Shown here piece by piece: positions 11,201-23,100 of a stretch of 64,000 nucleotides of DNA (position 1 is its first letter; each line of letters begins with the position of its first letter). The notes under the pieces were generated by a model, which made no database searches, was not told the DNA's origin, and worked only from the letters and a program-made list of their open reading frames with translations. The stretch comes from Diplonema japonicum (taxonomy: Eukaryota; Euglenozoa; Diplonemea; Diplonemida; Diplonemidae): NCBI GenBank assembly GCA_964019335.1, contig OZ025658.1, forward strand, positions 496,001 to 560,000. The letters run 5' to 3'. The position numbers and the translations under genes are program-made.

Positions 11201-11993
11201 ACACGGAGACGAGTCCTGGGTGGAGGTTCACAAGCTACTGTTCGACGGCTACAAGAAGGACAAGGCGTGGTTCCTCTCACTGGAGTTGGGCATCACCATG
11301 CTTCTAGGCATCGCACAAGCATGGGAACCAGAGACAGCAGGTCAATGCCAGGTGAAGGGTATCGTCGGGACAATTCTACTGTTCATTTTGTTAATGGCGC
11401 TCCTCCTCTTGCGGCCGTACCTGGCCATCTACGAGGCTGTGATGGATGTACTGGTGGTGACGGTAGAGCTGGTCATGACAGTGTGCATTGTGATAGCACT
11501 CAACACGGATAAGCCAGATGAACATTGGTCGGGGATTGCAGCCGGACACATGGCAATGGCTGCGATGTATCTGATCCTCGCCAAGTTTGTGATGGACAAC
11601 ACCATCTTCGTGATTGACGAGTACACTGCTTGGAAGCAAGGAGGGTCGGGGAGCTTCATAAGGCACTTACTGTGTTGTGGCAACAGCCTGTCGCGGGATA
11701 AGATCACGTGGGACAAGTTTCAAAAGGCCATCGATGAAGAGAAGGAGCTGGAGGAAGGCAACTATGTGGATCTCAGCAGCTCTGAAGCGTCTTATCAAGC
11801 CTACCCGCAGCTCAGTCAGTCCCTACCAGCTAAATCATACCATATTCCCCCCCTGCCTCCGCCTCCGTCCCTGCAGGGCGGTCCCGATGTTTCCTATTCT
11901 AGGATTCCCAAGGTCGCATCCGCTCCTCATATTCGCGCTAAGAGCATCCGTGGTTCTCCTAGAGGTGCACCACGCAATATTTGTAGGTTGTGA
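8298..11993 (+). CDS. LamG-ectodomain protein with mucin-like stalk and about 7 TM segments
   Basis: Probable cell-surface protein of 1231 residues from the ATG at 8298 (upstream frame only via TTG). Order of parts: signal peptide (about 1-20); a LamG/concanavalin-like jelly roll (about 22-235) with LVLYMPFNGNTQDESGN at its start and IDEVRVYNRVLTDQEV at its end; a Pro/Thr stalk of PAPDT-type pentapeptides drifting to PAPPT (about 238-555); a second extracellular region with Cys residues (about 560-815); then about seven hydrophobic segments (about 824-1101) with LLLRPY after the fifth; and a cytosolic tail rich in Ser and Pro. A paralogue lies at 32533-36594 with a related membrane part and a different ectodomain. 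The stalk is likely O-glycosylated. Adhesion or sensing is an inference from the layout. Confidence 0.82.
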   Translation: MERRAVLLVLLVQSWVAVGTLNNGLVLYMPFNGNTQDESGNSNHGTSSGSPTLVADKYGNANSAYSFDGTDDKIDIPDAASLQLNGAFSFACWATQDRAGTASWPPAVLGHSTQSSPYPWRYVAALRVDNSNTLQFVVTSEEASSGWKAASNGGTTPSAGTWFHLAGTWNPTTKTAIFYLDGTEVNRFTQDPITRIQFDDGIKIGHYPRENSWWKGMIDEVRVYNRVLTDQEVFLLTVAPTDAPDTAAPATPAPDTPAPDTPAPDTPAPDTPAPDTPAPDTPAPDTPAPDTPAPDTPAPDTPAPDTPVPDTLAPDTPAPDTLAPATPAPDTPAPDTPAPDTPAPDTPAPATPAPDTPAPDTPAPDTPAPDTLAPPTPAPPTPAPPTSAPDTPAPPTPAPPTLAPPTPAPPTPAPPTNAPPTPAPPTPAPPTPAPPTLAPPTLAPPTPSPPTPAPPTLSPSTPAPDTMAPPTAIPTAQPTAAPSTNVPRTFAPFTAAPETDVPITDVPPSLSPDTRAPSTSAPDTRPPSTSAPRTALPPTFGPPTPMPTDETDAPSTPVPRVEGKGKTYLELGTMRVTSKDIQNNGGVMEIKLNGGTVMKWEAKYLSVLVKYPGGEVLCTASEEPMMCDGRACVVLETDTKDGDSPYGLASLVQKDLSIVTAELVKRDTSVADALNGTDVIRLVVKSTEFRAYSPNSEQLKISVAGGMFERETMGDLCKLSEADRSETMLVCDCGKATCEASVKLESQTKIPNSEEAETVRETSAAAIVAASVFMPASPTTGGAVTRMSLLLKTMYCPSDGPTKMDRTLNPLGLTIGKKQTEEVNGALVGSIALQAGFLLLCGVLVYCISLRQGRKGDRAHGMDDPTLERHGQSWIYIMARARVGWVLVPVVFLYGGAILSGTGALLYSSVGMKLAGVADLLAFGCGFLYYVFMTGRRAALHAEVHPTNPTSTLTRVFWGESEWVSKPQHGDESWVEVHKLLFDGYKKDKAWFLSLELGITMLLGIAQAWEPETAGQCQVKGIVGTILLFILLMALLLLRPYLAIYEAVMDVLVVTVELVMTVCIVIALNTDKPDEHWSGIAAGHMAMAAMYLILAKFVMDNTIFVIDEYTAWKQGGSGSFIRHLLCCGNSLSRDKITWDKFQKAIDEEKELEEGNYVDLSSSEASYQAYPQLSQSLPAKSYHIPPLPPPPSLQGGPDVSYSRIPKVASAPHIRAKSIRGSPRGAPRNICRL
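9020..9700 (+). repeat. in-frame minisatellite encoding PAPDT/PAPPT pentapeptides
   Basis: Tandem 15-nt units encode Pro-Ala-Pro-Asp-Thr, changing to Pro-Ala-Pro-Pro-Thr towards the 3' side, inside the stalk of the LamG 7TM protein. Third codon positions vary between copies while the peptide is kept, so the protein repeat appears to be selected. The antisense strand is open across the whole array purely because of this periodicity. Confidence 0.85.
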
Positions 11994-14900
11994 CACTAAT
12001 CTTTTTATTTAAAGCGTAGTCTGGAAGAAAAAAAAAATAGGGAAAAAAAATACCGTACTGTGTACTGTGTACTGGACTGTGCGTATCGCAGGAATGAAGT
12101 TACACCATGAGGCAGTGAGCCACTCACTTCCAAAAGAGAAAAAAAAAGCTGAGGAGGAGAAAGAAGAAAAGTTGCCTTGCTTTATTTATCGAGAAAAAAA
12201 AAAGATTTTTTTTTTTTTTTTTTTACGAGCCATCAACGGGCAACCGTAACTTTCAATTTCTTTTGGACAGCAAGACTTTTGGCCAATCCAAAGTGGGAAA
12301 CGACCTCCCCTCAAGCGAGCTTTTTTTTTTTATTTTTTTTATTATTTTGGTGTGATTTCATTTCTGCAATACGTGAGTAAAGGAACCAGTTGAGTACAGT
12401 ACTTTTTTTTTTTTCCATTCGAACGGTTCCCTATTCGTGGAACACTTCACAATGAGGTTTAACTCTCCGCCCCCCACCCCTTTCTTATAGTTTTGGGACT
12501 TGGGGGGGAAAAAAATACCCCCCCCTCGATCCCTTGCCCCCTTATCCCTCCCTACCATAACTTCATCTTCCTACTTGCAAGAAGTCGCGCTGAATTCGTT
12601 CTCTCCCTCGTCTCCTTTTCTATTTTTTTTATTACATATTTTTTTCTTACAAATGTGGGCCATCCTTTATGGGGACCACTCGTGGTTTTTTTTTTTTTCT
12701 TTTTTTTTTCTCGACCACAACAGTTGCAAGGTTGATGACAGCCTGTTGAGTAGATAGTTCTAGGAGAAGGTTTTTTTTTTTTCTCTTTTTTTTAATCTCT
12801 TTTTTTTTTTATATTGTATTTTACAAGTACTGCTCAGTTTCTTGTAAGAGCAAAAAGAAAAAAAAAAAGAAAAAAAAAAAAAAGAAGTAGTGGTAGCATG
12901 CAGTATTTCATCCCAGGATTTTTGCCGTGTGCACAACACAAAATACTAAAAACCAACTCTTATTTGTCATTTTTTTTAATGTCGTTTTAAAATGTCGCGT
13001 ATAGTCTTTATTTGAACAAAGACTTCTATTCCTTCTTCCCCCCTCTTTTTTTTTTCTTTGTGCTATTTTGTTTGCACAATGCTGATGTGGTGTTTTTTTT
13101 TTTTTTTTTCCCTTTTTTTTTTTTTTTTTTCCTCGCACTGTCTCTCTTTATATTCTTCCTTTCTTCTCGTTTTTTTTCTCTCTTCAACTTTCAATGTCCC
13201 CCTCCCCTCCCCCTGACTCTCCTTTCGACTCTTCGTTCGGTGCCCCAGAAAAGTTCTCCGGCACAAAATACCTATGGGCGTTGTATCCACCCTTGGTGGT
13301 CCAACCTGCCTACCACCCCACCCCAAGAGGTGGAGTGTGTAAAAAAAAAAAAGAAAAGAAAATAATAAGCTCCTTGTTCATTTTTTTTTTTTTTTTTTTT
13401 TTTTGCTTTAGTTTTTTGTTTCCGTATTGTGTTGTATTGTGCATTGTTGAATATCAACAAGGGAAAAAAAAAAAAAAAAAAAAAAATGATTTGCAAAAAT
13501 GGAGCAAGGAAAAAAAAAAGAAAGAAAAAAGAGCACTAAGAAGGAGAAATGTGAAAAACTGTGCGGTGTTGTGACTCCCTGTTGTTTGTGGTGTTTAGGA
13601 TTTAAAAATCTTCGTTTTTAATTTTTTTTTTTTTTTTTTTTATATACATCCATTCATGAGAAGTTGAAGATGAAGAAGGAAAAAAGAAGAAAAAAACCTT
13701 TTAAAGATGAGGACATATGTGCAAAAAAAAAGTAGAAAACAAAAAAAATTACAAAAAAAAAGCAATTTAATGTAGAAAAGAGAGGGGGGGGTTTCTCCCC
13801 CCCCCCCCTCCCGTCGTTTGTTCCTCTTGAAATAGAGAAGAATATTATTCTATAAATGAGAATCGAAAAAAAAAAAGAATTAAAATAAAATTCTAAAGAA
13901 GAAAAAAAAAAACACTTGTACTTGGTTTCCTTTTCTCCCCTTTTTTTTTTCTTTATTCATATGGGAATGCTCACATTTTATTTCCCCCCCCTCGCCCCCC
14001 TTCCCTGGAACAACCAAGAAGAAGTTGTCATGTGGTGCTCTATCTCTCCGGATTTACGTACGTGCGCGCACCGAGCGCAAAAATAAACTTTTCTGGTTGT
14101 TTTTTTTTTTTTTTTTTTTTTTCTTTTTTCCTTCGCGCGTCTTGGAAGGACAGCAAGAAGATTACCGGGGGGAAAACATAAATGTGTCGCAGGCGATTAT
14201 ACGCTCCTTTCAATAGGAGCCCCCCCCCTTTTTTTTCCATTCTTTTTTTTTTCCCCCTCCTCCCCCTTGGTGCTGAAACTTCAAAATAATACCTTTTTCG
14301 TGTTCGGGTGCCGTGGAGGGTGATAACCACCCGATTTGGTATTTGTATCGGTCCCCCCTCTTTTTTCATTTTTTATGTGGTTTCCTGTGTGTCCATTAGT
14401 TTCTTGTATTTGTTTTTTGAACTGAACGACATAGAAAACGAAGAAATCCCCCCCCTCCCCCCACGTACCATCAAAGTAATGTCGCATGGCCCTTTAAGCC
14501 ACGACCGTAAGAAGAAAAAAAAAACTCTTTTCACCCAGATATCTTTCACCCATATTGTTTTTTTTTTTGAAAAGAAAAAAAAAATAATAATGAAGCATAA
14601 TTTAACTCGAGCTTCCCGACTTTCTTTTTCCCTTCATTACAAAAGAAAAAAAAAAAAAAAAAGCGGTACAAAAAAAGTTAAATTATGGCTCATCTGGCAT
14701 TCGTCGTTCGTACTTGACACGTGTACTAGTAATCTGGTTGGGAAAAATAAAATGAAAAAATAAAAAAATAAAAAAATAAAAAACCTTTTCGGACACCAGT
14801 TCAAATTATCGAATCCTTTTTTTTCGTTGCTAACCACTTCGCTTCCTATCGTAGGGAATCTTTTTTTTATTTTATCCCCCCCCTCCTTCTTTTTTTCCCT

Positions 14901-15217
14901 CCTAACTCCTTTTTTTTTAAAGCCGAAGGGGAGGGGGTGTAAAAAAAAATAACTTTCTTAAAGTATTTTTTTATCTCGCACATCAACCAACCCAACGGCC
15001 TTTTTCTTGGGAAAGAAAAAAAAATATAGGGTAAAAAAAAAAAAACGAAAACAGCCAGCATTAAAAAAACAAAGGAGACTGATCCTAAAAAAAAAAAAAA
15101 TTGGGCTAATACGTATTTTTTTTTTCCCCCCCGCTCCCCTTTTTTTTTATCTCCCCCCACAGTGTATTTTTTTTTTTTACCCCTTCCACCCTGCTGTTTT
15201 TTTTAAGAAAAATCTAG

Positions 15218-15253
<36 letters not shown>
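11994..15253. other. 3.3 kb homopolymer-rich spacer
   Basis: This long spacer is dominated by T and A runs of 10-25 bases, with C and G runs near 13786-13811. Open frames encode only Phe, Lys, Ser and Pro strings. I see no conserved domain, tRNA or structured RNA. It ends with 33 consecutive A (15220-15252) directly before the EF-hand gene. Confidence 0.65.
15220..15252 (+). promoter_or_regulatory. 33-nt poly(A) leader directly upstream of a start codon
   Basis: An uninterrupted run of 33 A is followed by a single C and the ATG of the EF-hand gene. A CTAG|GC lies just before it, preceded by a pyrimidine-rich stretch. It is the extreme case of a pattern seen at most gene starts here. Whether it acts in transcription, translation or splicing is unknown. 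Confidence 0.45.
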
Positions 15254-16150
15254 ATGGCAACCCTACTGGTTCCGAATAAACAGCGAAACTATACAAAAAA
15301 AGCAAACCCGAGAGAAAGGAAGCAACTCGGAAAGGCTGAAAAACAAGCAATGCTGAAAGGGTTGAGACTCCCGCAAATAAACGCGGACTCAGTGCGCAGG
15401 GCAGAGGACCTCGTGTACAGAATGAAGAAACGCGAGCACCCGAAAATAAAAGGAAGGGTGAAGAAAAAGGACGCAACACTCGAAGCAACAACGACCCCAG
15501 GTGCAGGAACACAACAGAATAAAGAACAAACCCTCCCTTTCGACGAGCCACGCTACAAACAGCTCAGAACCCAGTTCGATGACCATGACACAGCAGGCGT
15601 AGAATGCCTCACATGGCAGCAGCTCACAAAACTCGCAGAAGCAGAATCTTACACAATCGACTACACTGTTTTCAAGAGAATCGACAAGGACCGAAGCGGG
15701 ACTGTCGATTTCAATGAAATGGTCAGGCTGTTCTACCCCAAAATCTCGTCAGCGGAACTAAAATGGGCAACGAAAAATTGGGGCCCTTGCATGAAACAGA
15801 AGGAGCTTGACAAGCCCATCGAAGTTCAATCCCAAGAGATCAGCCCCAGATCCTTGGATGAACTTAACTGTATTTTCCGTGTTTTATGCGGTACTTCCGC
15901 GGTTGCCACTGCCGAGCCCCTCCGGTTGGAAAAGTTGCAGTTGCAAACCTGTTTTTCCGACAACCCTCACATCACCGAGCAGGACCTGGACGATTTGTTC
16001 ACTGTGTACGGTCTATCCCTTCCCGGAACCTTGTCTTTCGAAGAGTTCGCCCACCTGATGAACGGTGTTGTGACGAGCGCGGGAAAAGACTACCAAAGTC
16101 ATATAAAATACTCGTTTGTCCCCAAACCTCTGCCGGCTCCCGAACTTTGA
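15254..16150 (+). CDS. EF-hand protein
   Basis: A 298-residue, single-exon protein. The N-terminal 90 residues are basic and Lys/Arg-rich. One canonical EF-hand is visible: RIDKDRSGTVDFNE, loop from Asp144, with Asp, Asp, Ser, Val and Glu in the expected ligand places, so it should bind calcium. Degenerate EF-like helices flank it, at about 100-130 (FDDHDTAG) and 235-265 (LSFEEFAHLM), as in calmodulin-like or flagellar EF-hand proteins. There is no signal peptide or membrane segment. The start is the first ATG after the A run. The partner and role are unknown; a cytoskeletal or flagellar calcium sensor is possible but not shown. Confidence 0.82.
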   Translation: MATLLVPNKQRNYTKKANPRERKQLGKAEKQAMLKGLRLPQINADSVRRAEDLVYRMKKREHPKIKGRVKKKDATLEATTTPGAGTQQNKEQTLPFDEPRYKQLRTQFDDHDTAGVECLTWQQLTKLAEAESYTIDYTVFKRIDKDRSGTVDFNEMVRLFYPKISSAELKWATKNWGPCMKQKELDKPIEVQSQEISPRSLDELNCIFRVLCGTSAVATAEPLRLEKLQLQTCFSDNPHITEQDLDDLFTVYGLSLPGTLSFEEFAHLMNGVVTSAGKDYQSHIKYSFVPKPLPAPEL

Positions 16151-16279
16151 AAATTATGGCGGCTTTCCAGCCCCTCCCCGGCCCCCCCCCCGTGTTGTTT
16201 CTTTTTTTTTTTGAATCCCCCCGTTGGAGACGTTATGTAAAAGTTGCAAGAGAAAAAAAAAAAACACACAAATAAAAAA

Positions 16280-16643
16280 ATGTCGGCATTGTCAGGACCC
16301 GAGCGCAAGCAGGCCATGGGCGCCATCGAGAAGGTATAAATATTTTATGGATGCTTGTTGCACATGACTTTCTTCATCAAAAAAAAAAAAAAAAAATCTT
16401 TCTTCACAGGCTCTTCAAGACTTCCTGAAGACTAAAGCGGCCGATTATGAGGATTCGTTCTACCACCCTGATTTGACGCTCATCAAGGGCACCAAGGACT
16501 GGACCCTCGCGGGTGTGGGCAAGCAGGCCGTGGTGGAAACCCCTTCAGGCGACAAGAAATTCACCCTCTCTGGGAAATTTGTAGCCACCGGCAGCGACTA
16601 TGGTTCCTACAAGCTCGACAACGCTGTGTTTGCTTGGGCATAG
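16280..16643 (+). CDS. small conserved-looking protein of unknown function, two exons
   Basis: Exon 1 (16280-16333) encodes 18 residues and exon 2 (16410-16643) 77 residues. They are joined across a 76-nt intron (AAG|GTATAA ... TTCACAG|GCT, phase 0), giving 95 residues. The first exon is helical-looking (ERKQAMGAIEKALQDFLK across the junction); the second is rich in beta-like alternation with DWTLAGVGKQ, KFTLSGKF and YGSYKLD. It has no signal peptide or cysteine pattern. Codon use and base composition match the neighbouring genes, and an A-rich leader precedes the ATG. I do not recognise a family. Confidence 0.72.
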
Positions 16644-17018
16644 GGGGAAACAGATAACTCGATAAGTGTGCAGTGCCCCCCCCCCTTTTTTTTTCTTCCC
16701 CTCCTTTACATATTTAATGGGTCCAGATTTTCTTAGATGGCAAACTGGGTTCCGCCACGTTCTCTTTTTTCTTTTTTTTTCCTTCTTTTTTTTCTCTCTT
16801 CCCCCCCCCCTCTTTTTTATTAACCCACTCCCCCCCCCCCCCCCTCGTTTCATCCAAACATTTATTCGTTTCCGCCCCACTGGCAAGTCTTTTTAAAAAA
16901 AACAAAACAAAAACAAAAAAAGCGGGAGGAGGATGGGCATCGTGTTGTTGCGGTTGTTGTGGTGTTGGCATACCTCGTTAAACAGTTAGCTTTCCTCGAG
17001 CGTGAAAAGAGACCTGGT

Positions 17019-17053
<35 letters not shown>

Positions 17054-17196
17054 CACCTCTTCTCGGTTATCACCCTGAGAGCCTTCTGCGATTTTTGTTT
17101 GACTTTTCTATTCTTTGAATAAAGAAACACACCGACAGACACACAAAAAAAAGGGGGTGTTACATTGAGAGAAAAGAAGAAGAAAAAAAAAGAATA
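16644..17196. other. spacer with a 30-nt T run
   Basis: C and T runs follow the 95-residue gene, and a run of about 31 T lies near 17023-17053. An AATAAA is present near 17119. Purine-rich sequence leads into the dynein start codon. No gene was seen. Confidence 0.6.
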
Positions 17197-20100
17197 ATGT
17201 CAGGCGAGGGCGCGGACCCTCCGGCGAGCGCAGGGCCCCCGCTCACATCCGAACAGCTGACGAACCACCTGCAGCTCCTGGCATTGCCCATTGCCATTGA
17301 AGGTGCCGAGGTAGCAGCGGCTGTCGCGCAGGACGCAAAACCCGACGCGGAAAATGCCGTCGAGAAGTTCCTGACAGAACAGGGGTCGGCGGCGGTACTG
17401 TTCATGTACAGCGACAGTGAACGGGCATGCAAGGTCACCGTGGAACCCAGGAAGGTAGAGAGCGCTGTACGTTCTGTTGTAGCGCTGGTGAAGACACAGC
17501 CCGACCTTCGGCTGGACGGGAACGTGCACCTATCGAAGCAAACATCTTGCACAGTACTCCCTTCAGGATCCCCCTTCAACATCTTTCTCCGTCTCATGCA
17601 ATCTGCCTTCGAACCCCTCCTCTCCGCCTTCGTGGAGGCAAACCCAAAGGACAGAAGGGAAAAGGCGGAAGTGATGCAATCTGTCGAAGAGCTCCTCGTG
17701 AACCTCTCCGACCAGTCCTCTATGAAGATCCCCCATGTTGATCTTGAAAAGTACATCCATGAGGCTGTGAAGCAGAAGTGCGACATGTACCCCGACAAGG
17801 CACCCGCCGAGATCACAGACGCCATCGCTGCAGAGAAGCAAACAGGAAGCGAGAAGTCTTGGGACACGGAGTTCATAAGTGTTATGTGGCGCATGTTCCA
17901 GCAGTGCGACAAGGACATCAAGGCGATGGTCGAGATGGAAGCGAAGAAGAAGAGCTCCGTCCTCACCAACGCAAGGGAGGAGATCAAGTTCTGGAGCAAC
18001 CTTCTGGAATCTGTTCTCGACTTGCAGAAGCAGCTGAACACCAAGGCGTGGCACGTGCAGTTCGACATCTTGAAGCGCGGCAACAAGATCTTCTTAAGCG
18101 GTGTGAACGGGCTTGAGCACGAGACAGGGATGCGCACCTGCATCAGCAACGTGAGGGATTACGTGAAGCTCTTCCAGGACTTCCCCATCAGCAAGCTGCA
18201 TCAGGCAAAGTCCATCGATCAGCTGCAGAACGCCGTCGAGGCCCTCTTCGACACTATGAGCAAGCACATCAAGCCTTCCCTGAAGTACCCCATCCCGCGT
18301 GCCATGAACCTCATCGACGCCGTAACGAGGGACTTCAACAAACAGCTGTTGAAGATTCTTTCGTCCGGTCTCCTTGGCATGGACTACGAGACCTTCGAGA
18401 CCGCAACCCGTGGGTGCGACGCACTCTTCAGCGACTGGACCACTAACTACAGGAGGTTCAACGAGTCCGCAAAACAAGCCGCGCGCAAGCAGTCCGGCTT
18501 CAAGCACATCCCCGAGAGGGTACAGATGGAGCACCTTCCCCTCAAGCAGCGTGTTGAGCAGGTCTTCGTCTTCAGAAGGGGCCACCAGAAATTCGTGCAA
18601 GTGCTGAAGGAGGTGATGCCGTCTGACGGCAGCGGGAAGGAGGGTCTGGACGCGCTGGAGGAGATGAGGAAAGCGTACAACGGAGTGAAGGAAGCGATGA
18701 AGGAGAGGCTGCTTGACGTGACGGACGCGGGGTCGATCCTTTGGGAAAGCGCGCACAGGGCTTATGAGGAGAGTGTTGACAAGGTGGAGCAACACATCAC
18801 AGAGAAGCTGCGCGAGAGGCTGAACGCCGCCGAGACAGCCATCGAGATGTTCAGAGTCTTCAGCAAGTTCAATCCTCTGACTTCCAGCAGACCCAAGATC
18901 AGATCCGCCATCCAGCAGTACCAAGCCAACCTTATCCAAAAGGTGAAACATGACATGGATGCGCTGAAAGAGAAGTTTACAGCGAAGTACGAGAACTCCG
19001 AAGCAAAGAGCATGTCGCGTGTAGGCAACCTCCCCGTGGTGTCGAGCAACATCATCTGGGCGAAGGCCATTGAAAGGCAGCTACAGACCTACATGAAGCG
19101 CGTGGAAGACGTGTACGGCAGGGGCTGGGACAGGCTGAAGAGCATGCGTAAGAAGTCTGACGGGACGCAGGGTACCGTGTCGGGGTACTGGACGCTCGAC
19201 GAACAGCTGGCAGAGTTCATCGGAGTGAAACAGACACAGATGGAGAAGAATGCTAGGGACTGCCTCTCTTCAGCTGGCTGGCTTCGCCTTGCTGACCAAC
19301 AGCAAACGTCTGAAGTGAAGGATTTAGAACTCCGCGTCATCGGGACTGCGATTGCCCTCGCCTTCCTCGACGTAGTGTTCCCCGACTGCAAGTCCGACTG
19401 GCAGACCCTCTTCGACGAAGGCAAGGAGTCCCTCAACAAGATGGAGAAGCAGCTCACGGTCGACGGCACCTACAACTCGATCAGATCTCTGCTGCAGGAC
19501 ATTGGCGTCGCCACACGCCACATGGAGGGGTCGCACCTCCGCAGCGAGGGTGAGGCCTTCAGGCAGAAGATCAACGAGAACATCGTGAAGCTGATGAACA
19601 CGTGGAACGCGGAGATGAAGCGGCTCATCAGGACGGAGTGGTCCATCTTCCAGTTCACCGACAAGAACACGTCTGATGTAGGCGACGATTCTAGCGTGGC
19701 TGGGAGGTCGAAGCAACGTGTTGACGTGCAGGGCAACATCTTTGACATCGTGAGCGGTGTGACGGGAGACTACCTTGAGGTGAACTTCAACCCTGGCATC
19801 GTGCAGCTCATCAAGGAGGTGCAGGCCATGCACTGGCTCAACTACATGCGGAACGTCGACTTCGAAATCGCGGAGACCGCCGTCGCCGCCAAGGACGCCT
19901 ACCCCCACGCCATGGCGCTGTGGGAGAGCACAAAACTCTTCCAAAGAGACGTCAAGAACGTGGACAAGGCACGCGCCATGCTCCTCGCCAAGGAGACGCA
20001 GAACGTCTACAAGCAGATCACGCAAGGCATGAGGCTGAAGTGGGAGCACGAGCTCGAACTCAACAAGGTCTCGAAATACGCAAAGACTCTGCACGAGGCC

Positions 20101-23100
20101 GTCGCAACACACCACAAGAGGCTCGAGGATCTGAACAAACGTTTCTTGGAGATCGAGAAGGCTGTGGAGACGCTGGAAAAGTGCGAGCCCAACGCGGAGT
20201 CGTTCAAGACAGCGCTTGAAAGCGTGCAGAAGGTGCTCGACGATCTTAACTTGGAGAAATTCAGCAACATGGGCTTCTGGGTGAAGGATCTAGATGAAAA
20301 GGTAGAACGCATCCTGACGACACGCCTGACGGAGGTCCTGAAGCAGTGGACATACCGGTTCATGAAGCTCGGGGACAGCGAAGAGACAACCGAGGGCGGT
20401 GGCACCGGCGGAGGGGAGGAGAAACCTCGAAACAGCAAAAAGGCCAGGTTCCACATGGAGCCTGTGGAGATCAAGATCAAGATCCACAACCGAGTGATGG
20501 TGCTCGAGCCCTCGATTGACCTTGCGCGTATGGAATGGACACAGCGCTTACAGGAAGTGCTCGGGTGGATTCTGAACGTGCCGAAGCTGCAAGCGTCACG
20601 ATACGACGACAGTCTGGCTGGAGTGGACCAGACTGGTGGGGTGCTCCCTGACACGTCGTACACAGCAGTGTTTGAGATGGTGGACTCTACTGTGGTTTAC
20701 AACGCCTTCAGCAAGATTGACAAACGCTGCACTGAGGCCTTCAAATACTTTGAAGACTGGATGAAGTTCCAGGCCTTGTGGGAGATGGAGCTGGACCGCA
20801 TCGTGGAGCTATGCGGGAGCGAACTGAGCCGATGGCTGAGTCTGCTCGGTGACATCAGCCAGTCTAAGAACATGATGGACACAAGCGAAGTGACAAAATC
20901 GTTCGGGGCCGTCGTAGTGTGCTACCAGAATGTGCAGGAGAAGGTGTCGAAGAAGTATGACGAGACGAACAAGAAGCTCCTGGAGAAGTTCATGGTGCTT
21001 CTAGGTGAGAAGAAGAAGGGCTTCTACGAGAACGTGCACGAGGAGCGCGAGGTGCTGGAGAGGATGGACTTCACGGCAGATTCGAAAAACAAGATCATGT
21101 TCTTGACACGCCTCCCGGCGATCCGGAAGAAGTGCCCTGTGTGGGAGAAAGAAATCGAACTCCTCGGAAAGGGAGAACACATGTTCAAGAAGCAGCACGT
21201 GCGGGATGACCAATTCCCCGAGGGATGGCTCTCGCACGAACGTCTACAGGGCGAATGGGGTGCATTCATCAGCGCTCTGGAGAACAGGAAAGCTGAAGTG
21301 GAGAAGGACAAGGACGAGCTGCAGACATATGTTGCAGACATGGACAAGGAGTGTGACGACAAATTCCAGCAGCTCAAGAAGGATTGGAACGCAAACAAAC
21401 CGGTGGAGGGGGCGAAGCCGGGAGAATCCATCAATGCAATCACTATCTTCGAAGGGAAGGCAACAGAGCTGAAAGAACAGTTCAACCTCATCTGCCAGGC
21501 GAAGGAAGCGCTTGGAATGGACGTGCGAGACATGGGGAAGATGGGCGCCTTGACAGACGACATCGACACTCTGAAGGGCGTGTGGGACAAACTGTACGGT
21601 GTGTACAAGGACCTGGACGAGTTAGGGGAGGTTTTGTGGAAGTCAGTCAACTCGCGCACGGTGTCCGGCTCGCTGCGCGGGTTGGAGACGAAACTGAAGA
21701 ACTTCCCAAGCAACATCCGCACCTACACGGCCTTCATCGACCTCAGCAACAAGATCGACGGGCTCATCAAGATCAACCCCATTATCGGAGACCTGTGCAG
21801 CGACAGCATCAAGGAGAGGCATTGGAACCAGATCGTACAGCTCGTCCCGAACGCAGACGGCTTCGGAAACATGAACACGCTGACCCTCGGGAAGGTGTGG
21901 GCTTGCGACCTTGTGAAGTACCAGAACGGGTTCCAACACGTGATCCGCCAAGCACAGGGAGAGATGGCGTTGGAGGAATTCTTGGCGCAGGTACGAAAGG
22001 CGTGGCAGGACATGGAGCTCGAGGTGGTAGAGTACCAGAAGAAGTGCCATCTCATCAAGGGATGGGACACGGTGAGCGAGAAGCTGTCCGAGCACATCAA
22101 CTCCCTGCAGTCCATGCGAATGAGTCCCTACTTCAAAGCCTTCGAGGAAGAAGGAACCACTTGGGAGGACAAGCTCACGAAAATCCAAAACCTGTTCGGT
22201 GTCCCAGAGGGCCACTGGTACGAAGTGCAGCGCCGTTGGGTGTATTTGGAAGGGATTTTCATCGGGAACCAAGACATCAAGCGTCAGCTTCCCAACGAGA
22301 CGCAAGCCTTCATGCGAGTGGACTCAGAGTTCAAGGGACTCATGCAGAAGGTGAAGCGTGCACCCTTCATCCTAGAGGCCTTTGCTATCCCTGGGGTGAC
22401 AGAGAAGCTCGGAGGTCTCCTGCGTTCCCTACAGGGTATCCAGAAAGCACTCGGGGACTACCTAGAGAGCCAGCGAAGGAACTTCCCGCGTTTCTACTTC
22501 GTCGGGGACGAGGACTTGCTCGAGATTATCGGGCACTCGAAGGAGCCGCAGGCGGTGCAAAAGCACTTCAAGAAGATGTTTGCAGGGATCTGCATGCTCG
22601 ACATCGACGACGAGGGAGAGGGTGCACCGCTTCTCAACAGCATGAAGTCCTTCGAGGATGAAGTGGTGGCTTTCACGAAGCCGATCAGTCTAATGCAAAC
22701 TCCGGCTGTGAACGACTGGTTGAAGGCGGTGCAGGAGAGAATGCAGGAGGCATTGCGGGTAGAGGGGGTAGAGGCAAGCAAGCAGATCGCCACTTTCTCT
22801 TCACAGCCGGAGAAGGGGCTGAGCGAATGGCTCCAACGCTTCCCTTCGCAGATTCTGGAGCTCGCGATCTTGACGGAGTGGACACGCCTTGTTGAAGAAC
22901 AGCTGAGGGGGCTGAAGGGAAGCCCGGACCTCGGGAAAGTGAAGGCCACTTGCATAACCATGCTGTCGGCACTGGCCGAGATGGTGCTGCATGTGTCGAA
23001 GGACCCGATCAGGAGAAAGAAGATCGAGCACCTGATCACATCTCTCGTGTACCAAAGAGACGCCTCAGGGAGGCTGGAGGACAAGCGCTGTGCATCAGCG

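Noticed and set aside
12000..15250. several frames of 60-150 codons rich in Phe, Lys and Pro
   Set aside because: They are translations of homopolymer runs and lack any domain, codon bias or gene context.
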